From contig NZ_JAQZCH010000001.1 of assembly GCF_028737325.1 (NCBI RefSeq), forward strand, positions 788,732 to 852,731: DNA of 64,000 bases, given 5' to 3'. Position numbers and translations under genes: made by a program. The DNA is from Microbacterium thalli (GTDB lineage Bacteria > Actinomycetota > Actinomycetes > Actinomycetales > Microbacteriaceae). The notes under the pieces are model-generated. The model ran no database searches and was not told where the DNA came from. It saw only the letters and a list, made by a program, of their open reading frames with translations. Of the stretch, positions 8,408 through 16,835 are shown piece after piece (the first letter of the stretch is position 1; each line of letters begins with the position of its first letter).

Positions 8408-9331
8408 GTGTTCGACAGTCCGCTGTCCGCATCGGCGTACGAAGTGCTCGGGGTCGCGCACGACGTCGACGATGACGACCTGCGCCGCGCGTACCGGTTG
8501 CGCCTGCGTGAGACGCATCCCGACACCGGCGGCGACGCGGCCCGGTTCGTCCAGGTGCAGCGCGCGTGGGACCTCGTCGGCTCGCCCGAGGCCCGCGCCG
8601 TCTACGACCGCGGTCACGGCTTCACCGATGCGCCGTCGTTCTCGCCCGACGCTCCGGGCTGGCGTCCGCCGCAACGGGCCGCCGACACCCGGCCCCGCGC
8701 ACGCTCGTTCGGCCAGCCGGGCGGATGGCGCCGCGAACGCTACCTCACTCTCATCCGGGAATGGGTGGGACGCGGGGCGCCGGTCGACGACCCCTACGAC
8801 CCCGCGCTCGTGCGCACCGCGCCGCATGAGATCCGCCGGTTGCTCGCCGATGCGCTGGCCGAAGAGGCGACGGCGCGCATCGTGGCGGACCTGGGCATGG
8901 GCTACACCGTGTGGCACGACGTCGCGGCCGATCCGCGCGACCCCGAGGCGAAGCTCGACCACGTGGTGCTCGGGCCGTCGGGGTTGTACGCCCTGCTGTC
9001 GGAGGACTTCGGCAGCGCCGTACGGACGCGACGGGGCGAGATCATCGGCGAGGGGGTCGGCGCTCCCGTCGCCACCCTCGTGCAGCGGGCGCGCGCGCTG
9101 GGCCGCTCGGCGCGGGTGAAGTTCAGCGGCGCGATCGTCGTGCTGCCCGACGACGACGTGGCGCAGGCGATCGAGGAGCTCGGCCGCGTCCGGGGGCTCG
9201 TCGTCGCGGTCGTCGGACGCTCGGCACTGTCGACCGTGCTGCGGCGCGGGGTCGCGGGCGCGCGCGAGATCGGCGGAAACGAGCTCTTCGACGTCCGCAC
9301 CCGCTTGCAGCAGACGGTGCGTTTCGTCTGA
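8408..9331 (+). CDS. J-domain protein with C-terminal NERD-like domain
   Basis: A 307-residue protein. Residues 8-67 form a DnaJ J-domain with the HPD motif at 37-39, which stimulates the ATPase of DnaK-type chaperones. There is no G/F region, zinc centre or DnaJ substrate domain. A linker (about 70-140) leads to a region from about 145 that looks like the nuclease-related NERD domain: AEEATARIVADL, then DPEAKLDHVVLGPSGLYAL with Asp184 in the position of the conserved NERD aspartate. The ExK motif that should follow is replaced (LSED), so nuclease activity is doubtful. GTG start with AGGAGGG upstream. Convergent with the DD-carboxypeptidase gene. The J-domain call is firm; the NERD-like call is my pattern reading. 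Confidence 0.75.
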   Translation: MFDSPLSASAYEVLGVAHDVDDDDLRRAYRLRLRETHPDTGGDAARFVQVQRAWDLVGSPEARAVYDRGHGFTDAPSFSPDAPGWRPPQRAADTRPRARSFGQPGGWRRERYLTLIREWVGRGAPVDDPYDPALVRTAPHEIRRLLADALAEEATARIVADLGMGYTVWHDVAADPRDPEAKLDHVVLGPSGLYALLSEDFGSAVRTRRGEIIGEGVGAPVATLVQRARALGRSARVKFSGAIVVLPDDDVAQAIEELGRVRGLVVAVVGRSALSTVLRRGVAGAREIGGNELFDVRTRLQQTVRFV

Positions 9332-9346
9332 CCCGCTCGGGGTCGG

Positions 9347-10753
9347 TCAGTCGGTGAGGCCCCACAGCTGAAGCGGGTGGCTGAGGCGCCACCACGCATC
9401 CGGGTCGGGGATGTCGGATGCCAGCTGCAGCGCCGTCGTCGCCGAACCGAGCGGCCCCGTCAGCACGAGCTCGCCGACGGCGTCCCCCGCGGCGCGGGCA
9501 TCGCCGAGATCGATCTCGGGCGTGGCTTGGGCGGCCTGGGCGTTCCACAGGGCCACCCGCACGTCCGCGTCGGTGACGATGTCGGCCGAGGCGCCCCACA
9601 CCGTCGTGACGGTGCCCGCCAGCGTGCCGGCGGCGAGACTCGGCGACGCGGCGACCTCGGCGAGGGTGCGATCGAGCATCGCGGCGGTGGCGGAGTGGCG
9701 GGTCTCGTCGTCGGGCTGCCCGAGCGCGGCCGCGTAGGCCCGGATCGTCGTGCCGTCGAACGTGGCTTCCTGCGCGGCGACGAGGTTGAACGAGCCGAAG
9801 AGGCTGCCGGTCTTGATCCCGACGACCGCGGGGTTCGCCAGCAGTGCATTGGTGTTCTCGACCAGGCCGGCGCCCGGCAGGTCGACCGAGCGCTGCCCGA
9901 CGATCTCGGCGATCACGGGATTCGCCATCGCGGCGCGGCCGAGGGCGATGACGGATGCCGGATCGGCGATGTTGTCGGAATCGATCCCGCTCGGATCGAC
10001 CACGGTGATGCCGCTGAGCCCGTGCTCGTCGAGCCAGGCGTTCGCCGCGCGGGCGTACACCTCGTCGTTGGGCCACAATTCGGACACGAGGCGGTCGGCG
10101 TAGTTGTTCGCCGAGCCGATCAGCACACCCTGCAGCAGCTGGTACTGCGTGAGGACGCCGTCGACGGGGACGTCGAGGGCGGATTGGTCGTCGGCGAGGT
10201 AGGCGCGGTACTCGCGTCGATCGGCGGTGGTGAACGTGAACTCGGGGCCCCGCTCGCCGGCGCCGAGGGGCTGCTGGTCGAGGACGACCAGGGCGGTCAC
10301 CAGCTTCGTGATGCTCGCGATGGACGCCGCGTCGCCGCTGGACGCGGCGGTGGCGCCGAGTCCCTCCACCGCCGTCGCGCCGGCGCCGTCGGCGGGCCAG
10401 GCGGGCTGCGCGGCCGCGGCGGCGGGTGCCGCGACGAGGGCGGGGAGCACGGTGGGGGCGACGGCGTCGAGCGGCCACAGCAGCGTCGACGCCGCGTAGC
10501 CGCCGACGATGAGCGCCGGGATGCCCAGAGCCGGCACGGCCGCGCCGGCGCCCAGGCGCAAGCGGCGAGGACGGTCGGCCAACAGGTCGGCGTGAGCGAT
10601 CGCGTACGGACCGGCCGAGGCCGCGAGGTCCTGGCGCGGGCTGCGGCCGGCGACGGCATCCTCATCCACCCAGGCCAGCGCGATGCGGCCCGGCTTGTCA
10701 GCGGCATCCCGTCGGGCGCGACGCGTCGTCGCGGACGCGTCGCCAGAACTCAC
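9347..10753 (-). CDS. D-alanyl-D-alanine carboxypeptidase-like serine peptidase (S11 type)
   Basis: A 468-residue penicillin-binding-protein-fold enzyme that trims peptidoglycan stem peptides outside the membrane. The three active-site motifs are present: SITK (Ser147, Lys150), SAN (214-216) and KTG (314-316). A basic cytoplasmic N-terminus is followed by one hydrophobic segment at about 67-95, so it is anchored with the domain outside. The C-terminal ~120 residues are a further domain of unknown role. GTG at 10753 is preferred: TACGTT lies 6 nt before it, and the longer ATG frame would run through the TPP riboswitch on the opposite strand. Confidence 0.85.
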   Translation of the reverse strand: MSSGDASATTRRARRDAADKPGRIALAWVDEDAVAGRSPRQDLAASAGPYAIAHADLLADRPRRLRLGAGAAVPALGIPALIVGGYAASTLLWPLDAVAPTVLPALVAAPAAAAAQPAWPADGAGATAVEGLGATAASSGDAASIASITKLVTALVVLDQQPLGAGERGPEFTFTTADRREYRAYLADDQSALDVPVDGVLTQYQLLQGVLIGSANNYADRLVSELWPNDEVYARAANAWLDEHGLSGITVVDPSGIDSDNIADPASVIALGRAAMANPVIAEIVGQRSVDLPGAGLVENTNALLANPAVVGIKTGSLFGSFNLVAAQEATFDGTTIRAYAAALGQPDDETRHSATAAMLDRTLAEVAASPSLAAGTLAGTVTTVWGASADIVTDADVRVALWNAQAAQATPEIDLGDARAAGDAVGELVLTGPLGSATTALQLASDIPDPDAWWRLSHPLQLWGLTD

Positions 10754-10795
10754 CCGCCCAACGTACAACGCCGCCGCGACGTATACTTCATCGAC

Positions 10796-10890
10796 AACCA
10801 CGGGAGTCCGGTGAGCCGGGCTGAGAGGAAGCGATCCACGCTTCGACCGTCGAACCTGATCCGGATCATGCCGGCGCAGGGAGGAGAGAA
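10796..10890 (+). promoter_or_regulatory. TPP (thiamine pyrophosphate) riboswitch upstream of ykoEDC
   Basis: The thi-box signature is readable: GGGAGTCCGG..., GGCTGAGAGG, then the variable helix GAAGCGATCCACGCTTC, then the second core CGAACCTGATCCGGATCATG and the closing GCCGGCGCAGGGAGG. The GGGAGGAGAG that closes the structure is also the ribosome site of ykoE (ATG 10892), so sequestration on TPP binding would block translation directly. Confidence 0.95.
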
Positions 10891-10891
10891 C

Positions 10892-11527
10892 ATGCACACT
10901 GCTGCGTCCACGACCGAGACCGCAGACCGTCGCCCCGCCGCACCGGGGCGCTTCCGCTGGCGCGTCGTCGACATCGTCATCGCGAGCGTCATCGGCGTCG
11001 CCTGCGCGGCCGTCTTCCTGCTGTGGAACGTCGGCTACGAGGGCCCGTCCGCGCTGCTCTCGCCGCTGCTGCCGGGCGTGCAGGGACTGCTCGCCGGCCC
11101 GTGGCTCATCGCGGGCGTGCTCGGCGCGCTCATCATCCGCAAGCCCGGCGCGGCGATCTACACCGAGCTGCTGGCCGCCGTCATCTCGGCGCTCGTCGGA
11201 AACCAGTGGGGTCCGCTGACGATCGTGTCGGGCATCGTCCAGGGTCTCGGCGCCGAGCTGATCTTCCTGCTCTTCCTCTACGGTGCGTGGCGGCTGCCGG
11301 TCGCGATGCTCGCCGGCGCCGGCGCCGGATTGGCCTGCGGCATCAACGACCGCGTGCTGTGGTACCCGGGCGCCGACACGCTCTTCACCTCGGTCTACAT
11401 CGCCTCGACGACGATCTCGGGGGCGGTCATCGCGGGTCTCGGTGCGTGGCTCATCACGCGGGCCCTCGCTCGGACGGGTGCCCTCAGCCGCTTCGCCGCC
11501 GGGCGAGAAGCAGCGACGCGCGTCTGA
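10892..11527 (+). CDS. ykoE: ECF transporter S component YkoE (thiamine precursor/HMP uptake)
   Basis: A 211-residue integral membrane protein with about six hydrophobic segments, matching the YkoE substrate-binding (S) component. Known members import hydroxymethylpyrimidine or thiamine in a complex with YkoC and YkoD. Visible family stretches include LLWNVGYEG near the first helix, IYTELLAAVISALVGNQWG and GINDRVLWYPGADTLF. It is the first gene after a TPP riboswitch, which fixes the thiamine role. The ykoD start follows its stop by 2 bp. Confidence 0.9.
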   Translation: MHTAASTTETADRRPAAPGRFRWRVVDIVIASVIGVACAAVFLLWNVGYEGPSALLSPLLPGVQGLLAGPWLIAGVLGALIIRKPGAAIYTELLAAVISALVGNQWGPLTIVSGIVQGLGAELIFLLFLYGAWRLPVAMLAGAGAGLACGINDRVLWYPGADTLFTSVYIASTTISGAVIAGLGAWLITRALARTGALSRFAAGREAATRV

Positions 11528-11529
11528 CG

Positions 11530-13098
11530 GTGGCGGCGACCGGATCGCCGCGGCCCGCGACGATCGAGGCGCGCGGGTGGGGCTGGCGCTACGCCACCCG
11601 ACGCGCGTGGGCGCTGCGCGACACCTCGTTCCGCATCGAGGCGGGCGAGCGGGTGCTGCTGCTCGGGGCGTCGGGCTCGGGCAAGTCGACCCTGCTGCAG
11701 GGCATGGCGGGCGTGCTCGGGGGTGCGGACGAGGGCGAGCAGCACGGGCAGCTCCTCGTCGACGGCGACGCCGCTACCGCGACGCGCGGCCGAACAGGCC
11801 TGGTGCTGCAGGACCCCGACAGTCAGACCATCCTGGCGCGCGTCGGTGACGACATCGCCTTCGGCTGCGAGAACCTCGGCGTTCCCCGACCCGAGATCTG
11901 GGCGCGTGTGCGCGAGGCGCGCGACGCGGTCGGGCTCGACGTGCCGCTCGACCGCTCGACCTCGGCCCTCTCGGGCGGGCAGAAGCAGCGCCTGGCCCTC
12001 GCGGGCGTCGTGGCGATGCGGCCCGGCGCCGTGCTGCTCGACGAGCCGACGGCGAACCTCGACCCCGCGGGAGTCGTGGATGTCCGGGATGCCGTCGCCC
12101 GCGCGCTCGACGCGACGGGGGCGACGCTCGTCGTGATCGAGCACCGCATCGAGGCCTGGCTGCCGCTGGTGACCCGGGTGATCGTGGTGGGCGCGGGCGG
12201 CGTCGTCGCCGACGGCGATCCGCGCACGGTCCTGGAGCAGCGCGGGCCGGAGCTCGCCGCGGCGGGCGTGTGGGTACCCGGCATCCGACCGCCGTTCCCG
12301 CCGCTGCCGCCCGCCGTCGGCGATACCGCGACCCGCCGTGACGCCCTGGTGTCGGGGGAACGGCTCGTGGTGGGCCGGGTGGCCGGCGCGCCGGTGGCGG
12401 GTCCGCTCGATGTCGAGGTGCGTCGCGGCGAGGTGCTCGGCATCGTCGGCGCGAACGGCGCCGGCAAGTCGACCCTCGGACTCACGCTGGCCGGGCTCAT
12501 CCCCGCGCTCGGCGGAGCGGTGCGCGCTGCGCCCGCGCTCGCGGAGGGGGCGGCGCTCACGCCGCGGGCGCGGCGACGCGCCCGGCGCGGGGCGAACGCG
12601 GCGGCTTCTCCGGACGATCCCGCCACCTGGACCTCGACGGCGCTGCTGACGCGCATCGGCACTGTGCTGCAAGAGCCCGAGCATCAGATCCTGCGGCCGA
12701 CCGTGCGCGAGGAGCTCGAAGTGGGACCGCGCGCGCTCGGCCTCGCCGAGGCGGAGATCGCCAGCCGCGTCGACGAGCTGCTCGAGCGGCTGCGCCTCGC
12801 GGCGCTGGCACCGGCGAACCCCTACACGCTCTCGGGCGGTGAGAAGCGTCGGCTGACAGTGGCCGCCACCCTGGCCGCCCGACCGCGCGTGGTCGTGCTC
12901 GACGAACCCACTTACGGGCAGGACGCCCGCACCTGGAGCGAACTCGTCGCGATCATCGCGGCGCTGCGCGACGGCATCGATGACCGCGGTCCCCTGGGGG
13001 TGGCCGCCATCACGCACGATGGGGCCGTGCTCGAGGCGCTCGCGGCGCGGCGCTTCGAGCTGCGGACGCCCGCCCCGCCGACGGAGACGTGGAAATGA
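11530..13098 (+). CDS. ykoD: ECF transporter ATP-binding protein with two fused ABC domains (YkoD)
   Basis: A 522-residue fusion of the two energy-coupling ATPases. Domain 1 (about 1-240) has Walker A LLGASGSGKST, Q-loop VLQDPDSQ, signature LSGGQKQR and Walker B VLLDEPTANLDP. Domain 2 (about 270-520) has GIVGANGAGKST, VLQEPEHQ, LSGGEKRR and VVLDEPTYGQD. Duplicated ATPase in one chain is the usual YkoD form. It powers YkoE/YkoC. GTG at 11530 follows ykoE by 2 bp, and the stop overlaps ykoC (ATGA). Confidence 0.9.
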   Translation: MAATGSPRPATIEARGWGWRYATRRAWALRDTSFRIEAGERVLLLGASGSGKSTLLQGMAGVLGGADEGEQHGQLLVDGDAATATRGRTGLVLQDPDSQTILARVGDDIAFGCENLGVPRPEIWARVREARDAVGLDVPLDRSTSALSGGQKQRLALAGVVAMRPGAVLLDEPTANLDPAGVVDVRDAVARALDATGATLVVIEHRIEAWLPLVTRVIVVGAGGVVADGDPRTVLEQRGPELAAAGVWVPGIRPPFPPLPPAVGDTATRRDALVSGERLVVGRVAGAPVAGPLDVEVRRGEVLGIVGANGAGKSTLGLTLAGLIPALGGAVRAAPALAEGAALTPRARRRARRGANAAASPDDPATWTSTALLTRIGTVLQEPEHQILRPTVREELEVGPRALGLAEAEIASRVDELLERLRLAALAPANPYTLSGGEKRRLTVAATLAARPRVVVLDEPTYGQDARTWSELVAIIAALRDGIDDRGPLGVAAITHDGAVLEALAARRFELRTPAPPTETWK

Positions 13099-13898
13099 GC
13101 GCGGGTGCGACCGCCGACGCGACGCTGGTCGAGCACCGCCGGGGCGTGGCCGGCCTCAACGCCGTCGCGAAGCTCGTCGCGGCGCTGCTGATCGCGCTGC
13201 CTCTCGTCGTCACGATCGACCCGGTCTCGGCGGGGGTGGCCCTCGTGCTCGAGCTGCCGCTGCTGCTGGCCGCGGGACTCGGGTGGCGCCGGTTCTGGGT
13301 GCGCACATCTCCGCTGTGGCTCGCGGCGCCGGCGGCCGCGGTGACGATCGCGCTGTACGGGCAACGCAGCGGCGACGAGGTGTTCTCGTGGCTGTTCGTG
13401 CACGTGAGCGAGGGCTCGCTCCTGCTCGGGCTGGCGACCCTGCTGCGTGTTCTCGCGATCGGGCTGCCCGCCGTCGTGCTGTTCGTCACGGTCGACCCGA
13501 CCGACCTCGCGGACGGTCTCGCCCAGATTGTGCGCCTGCCGGCGCGCTTCGTCATCGGCGGGCTGGCGGGGATGCGGATGCTGGGGCTGCTGGCCGACGA
13601 CTGGCGCGCGCTGTCGTTGGCGCGGCGGGCGCGGGGCGTGGCCGACGCGGGACGGATCCGCCGGGCCGCGGGCATGGCGTTCGCCCTATTCGTGCTCGCG
13701 ATCCGCCGCGGATCGGCGCTCGCCACGGCGATGGAGGCGCGGGCCTTCGGAGCGTCGACCGCACGCACGTGGGCGCGGGCGTCCCGCCTGACCCGCGCCG
13801 ACCTGCTGCTCATGGCGGCGGGGCTGGCCATCTCGCTCACGGCGCTGGCCGTCGCGGTCGCGGTCGGCGCGTTCCACCCGATCTTCGGCCCGGCCTAG
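13095..13898 (+). CDS. ykoC: ECF transporter T component (YkoC/EcfT)
   Basis: A 267-residue membrane protein with five to six hydrophobic segments. The two short Ala-Arg coupling motifs of EcfT proteins are visible in the long cytoplasmic stretch (SLARRARGV and AMEARAFG). These dock onto the ATPases and couple hydrolysis to rotation of the S component. ATG 13095 overlaps the ykoD stop in ATGA and has GGAGACG upstream; an ATG two codons earlier is less likely. It is the last gene of the riboswitch-controlled operon, ending at a hairpin. Confidence 0.88.
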   Translation: MSAGATADATLVEHRRGVAGLNAVAKLVAALLIALPLVVTIDPVSAGVALVLELPLLLAAGLGWRRFWVRTSPLWLAAPAAAVTIALYGQRSGDEVFSWLFVHVSEGSLLLGLATLLRVLAIGLPAVVLFVTVDPTDLADGLAQIVRLPARFVIGGLAGMRMLGLLADDWRALSLARRARGVADAGRIRRAAGMAFALFVLAIRRGSALATAMEARAFGASTARTWARASRLTRADLLLMAAGLAISLTALAVAVAVGAFHPIFGPA

Positions 13899-13907
13899 AC
13901 CGGGCCG
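13886..13907. terminator. Hairpin between convergent ykoC and SorC-type regulator
   Basis: CGGCCCGG (13886-13893) pairs perfectly with CCGGGCCG (13900-13907) around CCTAGA, which contains the ykoC stop. The regulator gene ends at 13908. It is a GC-only stem without T-run, typical of high-GC bidirectional ends. Confidence 0.55.
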
Positions 13908-14888
13908 TCAGAGCGAGCCGACGGTGGTCTCGGCCACCCGTCTCGCGAGCGACTCCTCGACGACGAGCTCGGTGATCAGGCCCGCTGCGAGCGCGCCGCG
14001 GAGCGCATCGAGCTTCGACAGGCTCGAGACGGCGCAGAGGCGGCGGGGGATGCGCCGGATGGACTCGAGCGACGGACCGCTCGAGCGGGCGTTCAGCTCG
14101 ATCCCCGTCGCGGATCCGTCGAGGCGGTAGAACACGGTCGCGCAATCGCCGACGACGCCGTCGCGCAGCAGCCCGCGGAGGTCGTCACCGGTGAGGTACC
14201 CGCCGGCGTAGACGTGCGAGGGGACGTCCGCCTGCGGCGAGCCGAGACCGAACACGAACACCTGTACGCGCGACTGCGCGTCGAGCACGCGACGGATCGA
14301 CCGCTCCCGCCACAGCAGTTGCTTGGTGAGCGGGTCGTCGAAGAGGGCGGGAACCGGGAACTGCTGCACGTCCGTGCCGAAGGCCTGGCCGAACCGTTCG
14401 AGGATCGCCCCCGAGTAGGAGATGCCCGAGGTCGACTCGTTGGCGGCCCCGTTCATCTGCACGATCTGCGAGTCGTGCAGGCGCTTGGTCGGCAGATGCC
14501 GGGCGATCGCCGACACCGTCGCGCCCCATGCGATGCCGATGCTGGCGTCGGGGTCCAGGGTCGAGGCGAGCACGTGCGCGGCGGTGCGCGCTGTCCGCTC
14601 CAGACGCTCGGCATCGGTCGAGCGCGGCGGCGTGCTCACGACGTGCACCGAGATGCCGAAGCGCTCCGACAAGCGCCGGGCGACGACCGAGTTGGCCTCC
14701 TGCGGCGAATGCACCGTGATTTCGACGAGCCCGATGTCGCGCGCGTGCGAGAGCAGTCGCGACACCGACGAGCGCGAGAGCGTCATCTCGGCCGCGATCT
14801 GATCCATCGTCTGGTCCTGCACGTAGTACAGCTGCGCGGCGTGCAGGGCGTCGCGGGTACGGGCATCGGCCTCGGCGTCGGCGCTCAT
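13908..14888 (-). CDS. SorC/DeoR-type transcriptional regulator with sugar-binding domain, likely regulator of glp genes
   Basis: A 326-residue SorC-family regulator. An N-terminal helix-turn-helix (MDQIAAEMTLSRSSVSRLLSHARDIGLVEITV, about 28-60) is followed by the large SorC sugar-phosphate-binding domain (SIGIAWGATVSAIARHL, VQMNGAANES, DVPSHVYAGGYL). Such proteins bind phosphorylated metabolites and usually repress a neighbouring catabolic operon. It is divergent from glpD, so glycerol 3-phosphate or a related phosphate is the likely effector; this is inference. ATG 14888 is supported by GGAGACGG. A perfect palindrome lies in its leader. Confidence 0.8.
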   Translation of the reverse strand: MSADAEADARTRDALHAAQLYYVQDQTMDQIAAEMTLSRSSVSRLLSHARDIGLVEITVHSPQEANSVVARRLSERFGISVHVVSTPPRSTDAERLERTARTAAHVLASTLDPDASIGIAWGATVSAIARHLPTKRLHDSQIVQMNGAANESTSGISYSGAILERFGQAFGTDVQQFPVPALFDDPLTKQLLWRERSIRRVLDAQSRVQVFVFGLGSPQADVPSHVYAGGYLTGDDLRGLLRDGVVGDCATVFYRLDGSATGIELNARSSGPSLESIRRIPRRLCAVSSLSKLDALRGALAAGLITELVVEESLARRVAETTVGSL

Positions 14889-14900
14889 CCGTCTCCGTCC

Positions 14901-14914
14901 TGCACGATCGTGCA
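14901..14914. promoter_or_regulatory. Perfect 14-bp palindrome, candidate operator of the SorC-type regulator
   Basis: TGCACGATCGTGCA is fully self-complementary and lies 12 bp upstream of the regulator ATG, in the 120-bp space shared with glpD. Its position in the regulator leader suggests autoregulation and perhaps control of glpD. No second copy is obvious in the same space. Confidence 0.5.
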
Positions 14915-15007
14915 CCAGGCCGCGGGTTCCGCACGTTTGTTCACAACGGTTGCGCATCCGTGCGGCGGCATCCCAGTGTAGAAGAGACCGCTGGGAAGAG
15001 GGACACG

Positions 15008-16726
15008 ATGACCGAGTCGACGACGACCACCCGACCGAACATCCAGGCGCTGCGCGATCGCCCGCACGCGGAGGTGCTGATCATCGGCGGCGGGATCAAC
15101 GGCATCGCGACGTACCGCGATCTGGCGCTGCAGGGGGTCGACGTGGCCCTCGTCGAGCGCGGCGACTACGTCAGTGGAGCCTCGTCGGCGTCGAGCCACA
15201 TGATCCACGGAGGCGTGCGCTACCTCGAGAACGGCGAGTTCCGCCTCGTCAAGGAATCGGTGACCGAGCGCAATCGCCTCGTGCGCAACGCTCCGCACTT
15301 CGTCAAGCCGCTGCCGACGACCATCCCGATCCACCGGACGTTCTCGGGGATCCTCGCGGCTCCCTTCCGGCTGCTCGTCACGCACGGCCGCGGCAAGCCC
15401 CGCGAGCGCGGCGCGCTGCTGATCAAGCTCGGCCTCATCATGTACGACACCTTCTCGCGCGACGGCGGCGCCGTGCCGCGTCACAGCTTCCGCGGGCGTC
15501 GGGCGTCGCGTCAGGAGTTCCCCGAGCTGGACGAGCGCTTCCGCTACACCGCCACCTACTTCGACGCCTCGATGCACGACCCCGAGCGCATCGCGCTCGA
15601 CGTGCTGCGCGACGGCGGCCGCGAGGAGTCCGCGCGCGCGGCGAACTACGCCCCGGTCGTGGGCGCGGACGGCTCCGCGGTCATCATCCGCGACGACGTC
15701 ACCGGCGAGGAGTTCCCCTTCACCGCCGACGTCGTGATCAACACCAGCGGGCCCTGGACCGACGTCACCAACACCGCCCTCGGCGCACCCTCCCGCTTCA
15801 TGGGCGGCACGAAGGGCTCGCACATCGTCCTTGACAACCCGGCGTTGCTCGCGGCGACCCGGGGCAACGAGATCTTCTTCGAGGCGGCCGACGGCCGGAT
15901 CGTGCTGATCTACCCGCTCAAGGGCCGCGTCATGGTCGGCACCACCGACATCGACGCCGACCCCGCGCAGGCGACGGTCTGCACCGATGACGAGATCGAC
16001 TACTTCTTCGATCTGATCGCGCAGGTCTTCCCCGACCTGTCGGTCGATCGCTCGCAGATCGTCTACACCTTCTCGGGCATCCGCCCGCTGCCGCGTCACG
16101 ACGACCTTGCCCCCGGCTTCGTGTCGCGCGACTACCGCATCGAGCGGGGAGACCTCGGCGGCGTTCCGGTGCTCAGCCTCGTCGGCGGCAAGTGGACGAC
16201 CTTCCGGGCGCTCGCCGAACACCTGTCGACCGACGTGCTGAACCTGCTCAAGCGGCCGCGCCGGGTCGACACGACCGACCTCGCGATCGGAGGCGGCGCG
16301 GGGTACCCGCGCAGCGACGCCGAACGGTCCGCGTGGCTCGACGCCCACCGGGGCGCCCACTCGCGCGCGGTCGCCGACCAGATGCTGGAGCGCTACGGCA
16401 CGTACGCCGCCGAGGTGCTCGCCGCACTTCCGGTGGCGCAGCAGTCGCTCCCGCACGCTCCCGGCTACTCCGTCGAGGAGATCGCGTTCCTCGCCGAGCG
16501 CGAGGAGGTCGTGTCGCTGCTCGACCTGCTGTTGCGACGGACCCACATCGCCTTCGTCGGCGGCGTGACGACCGAGACCCTCACCGAGGTCGCCGAGGCC
16601 GCCGCGCCCGTGCTCGGGTGGGATCGCGACGCCGTCGAGACCCAGGTCCACGATGCGGCGACCACGCTCCTGACCCGGCACCGCATCGACGTCGCCACGT
16701 CGTCGCTCGCTCCCACGGGAGCGTGA
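15008..16726 (+). CDS. glpD: Aerobic glycerol-3-phosphate dehydrogenase
   Basis: A 572-residue FAD enzyme that oxidises glycerol 3-phosphate to dihydroxyacetone phosphate and passes electrons to the quinone pool at the membrane. The FAD motif GGGINGIATYRDLALQGVDVALVE is at about 25-48. Further conserved segments are SSHMIHGGVRYLENGEFRLVKE, GGTKGSHIVLDNP, VGTTDID and LSLVGGKWTTFRALAE, and the C-terminal helical domain is complete. ATG 15008 lies 8 nt after GGAAGAGGG. Next come glpF and glpK on the same strand, forming a full glycerol uptake and oxidation set. Confidence 0.95.
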   Translation: MTESTTTTRPNIQALRDRPHAEVLIIGGGINGIATYRDLALQGVDVALVERGDYVSGASSASSHMIHGGVRYLENGEFRLVKESVTERNRLVRNAPHFVKPLPTTIPIHRTFSGILAAPFRLLVTHGRGKPRERGALLIKLGLIMYDTFSRDGGAVPRHSFRGRRASRQEFPELDERFRYTATYFDASMHDPERIALDVLRDGGREESARAANYAPVVGADGSAVIIRDDVTGEEFPFTADVVINTSGPWTDVTNTALGAPSRFMGGTKGSHIVLDNPALLAATRGNEIFFEAADGRIVLIYPLKGRVMVGTTDIDADPAQATVCTDDEIDYFFDLIAQVFPDLSVDRSQIVYTFSGIRPLPRHDDLAPGFVSRDYRIERGDLGGVPVLSLVGGKWTTFRALAEHLSTDVLNLLKRPRRVDTTDLAIGGGAGYPRSDAERSAWLDAHRGAHSRAVADQMLERYGTYAAEVLAALPVAQQSLPHAPGYSVEEIAFLAEREEVVSLLDLLLRRTHIAFVGGVTTETLTEVAEAAAPVLGWDRDAVETQVHDAATTLLTRHRIDVATSSLAPTGA

Positions 16727-16751
16727 CGGCGGCCGACCACAGCCCCGGCGC

Positions 16752-16778
16752 GGCCTGACGCCGGCATCCGTTCAGGCC
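16752..16778 (+). other. Small hairpin between glpD and glpF
   Basis: GGCCTGA (16752-16758) pairs perfectly with TCAGGCC (16772-16778) in the 109-bp gap, followed by ACTTCTC. It may partially terminate after glpD or stabilise the glpFK message; glpF could also have its own promoter here. Confidence 0.35.
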
Positions 16779-16835
16779 ACTTCTCATCGCGACGCGTCGT
16801 CGCGCGCGTGATCCTGCAGAAAGGTCAGTGTTGAC

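Noticed and set aside
9377..10890. Long open frames opposite and out of frame with real genes (for example 9377-10890, 5015-6133, 1284-2837, 58515-59273)
   Set aside because: They are arginine-, proline- and glycine-rich shadows produced by high GC with strong codon bias; the opposite strand carries recognisable protein families.
10754..10897. N-terminal extension of the DD-carboxypeptidase from an ATG at 10897
   Set aside because: It would read through the TPP riboswitch on the other strand. GTG 10753 has a fitting TACGTT 6 nt before it.
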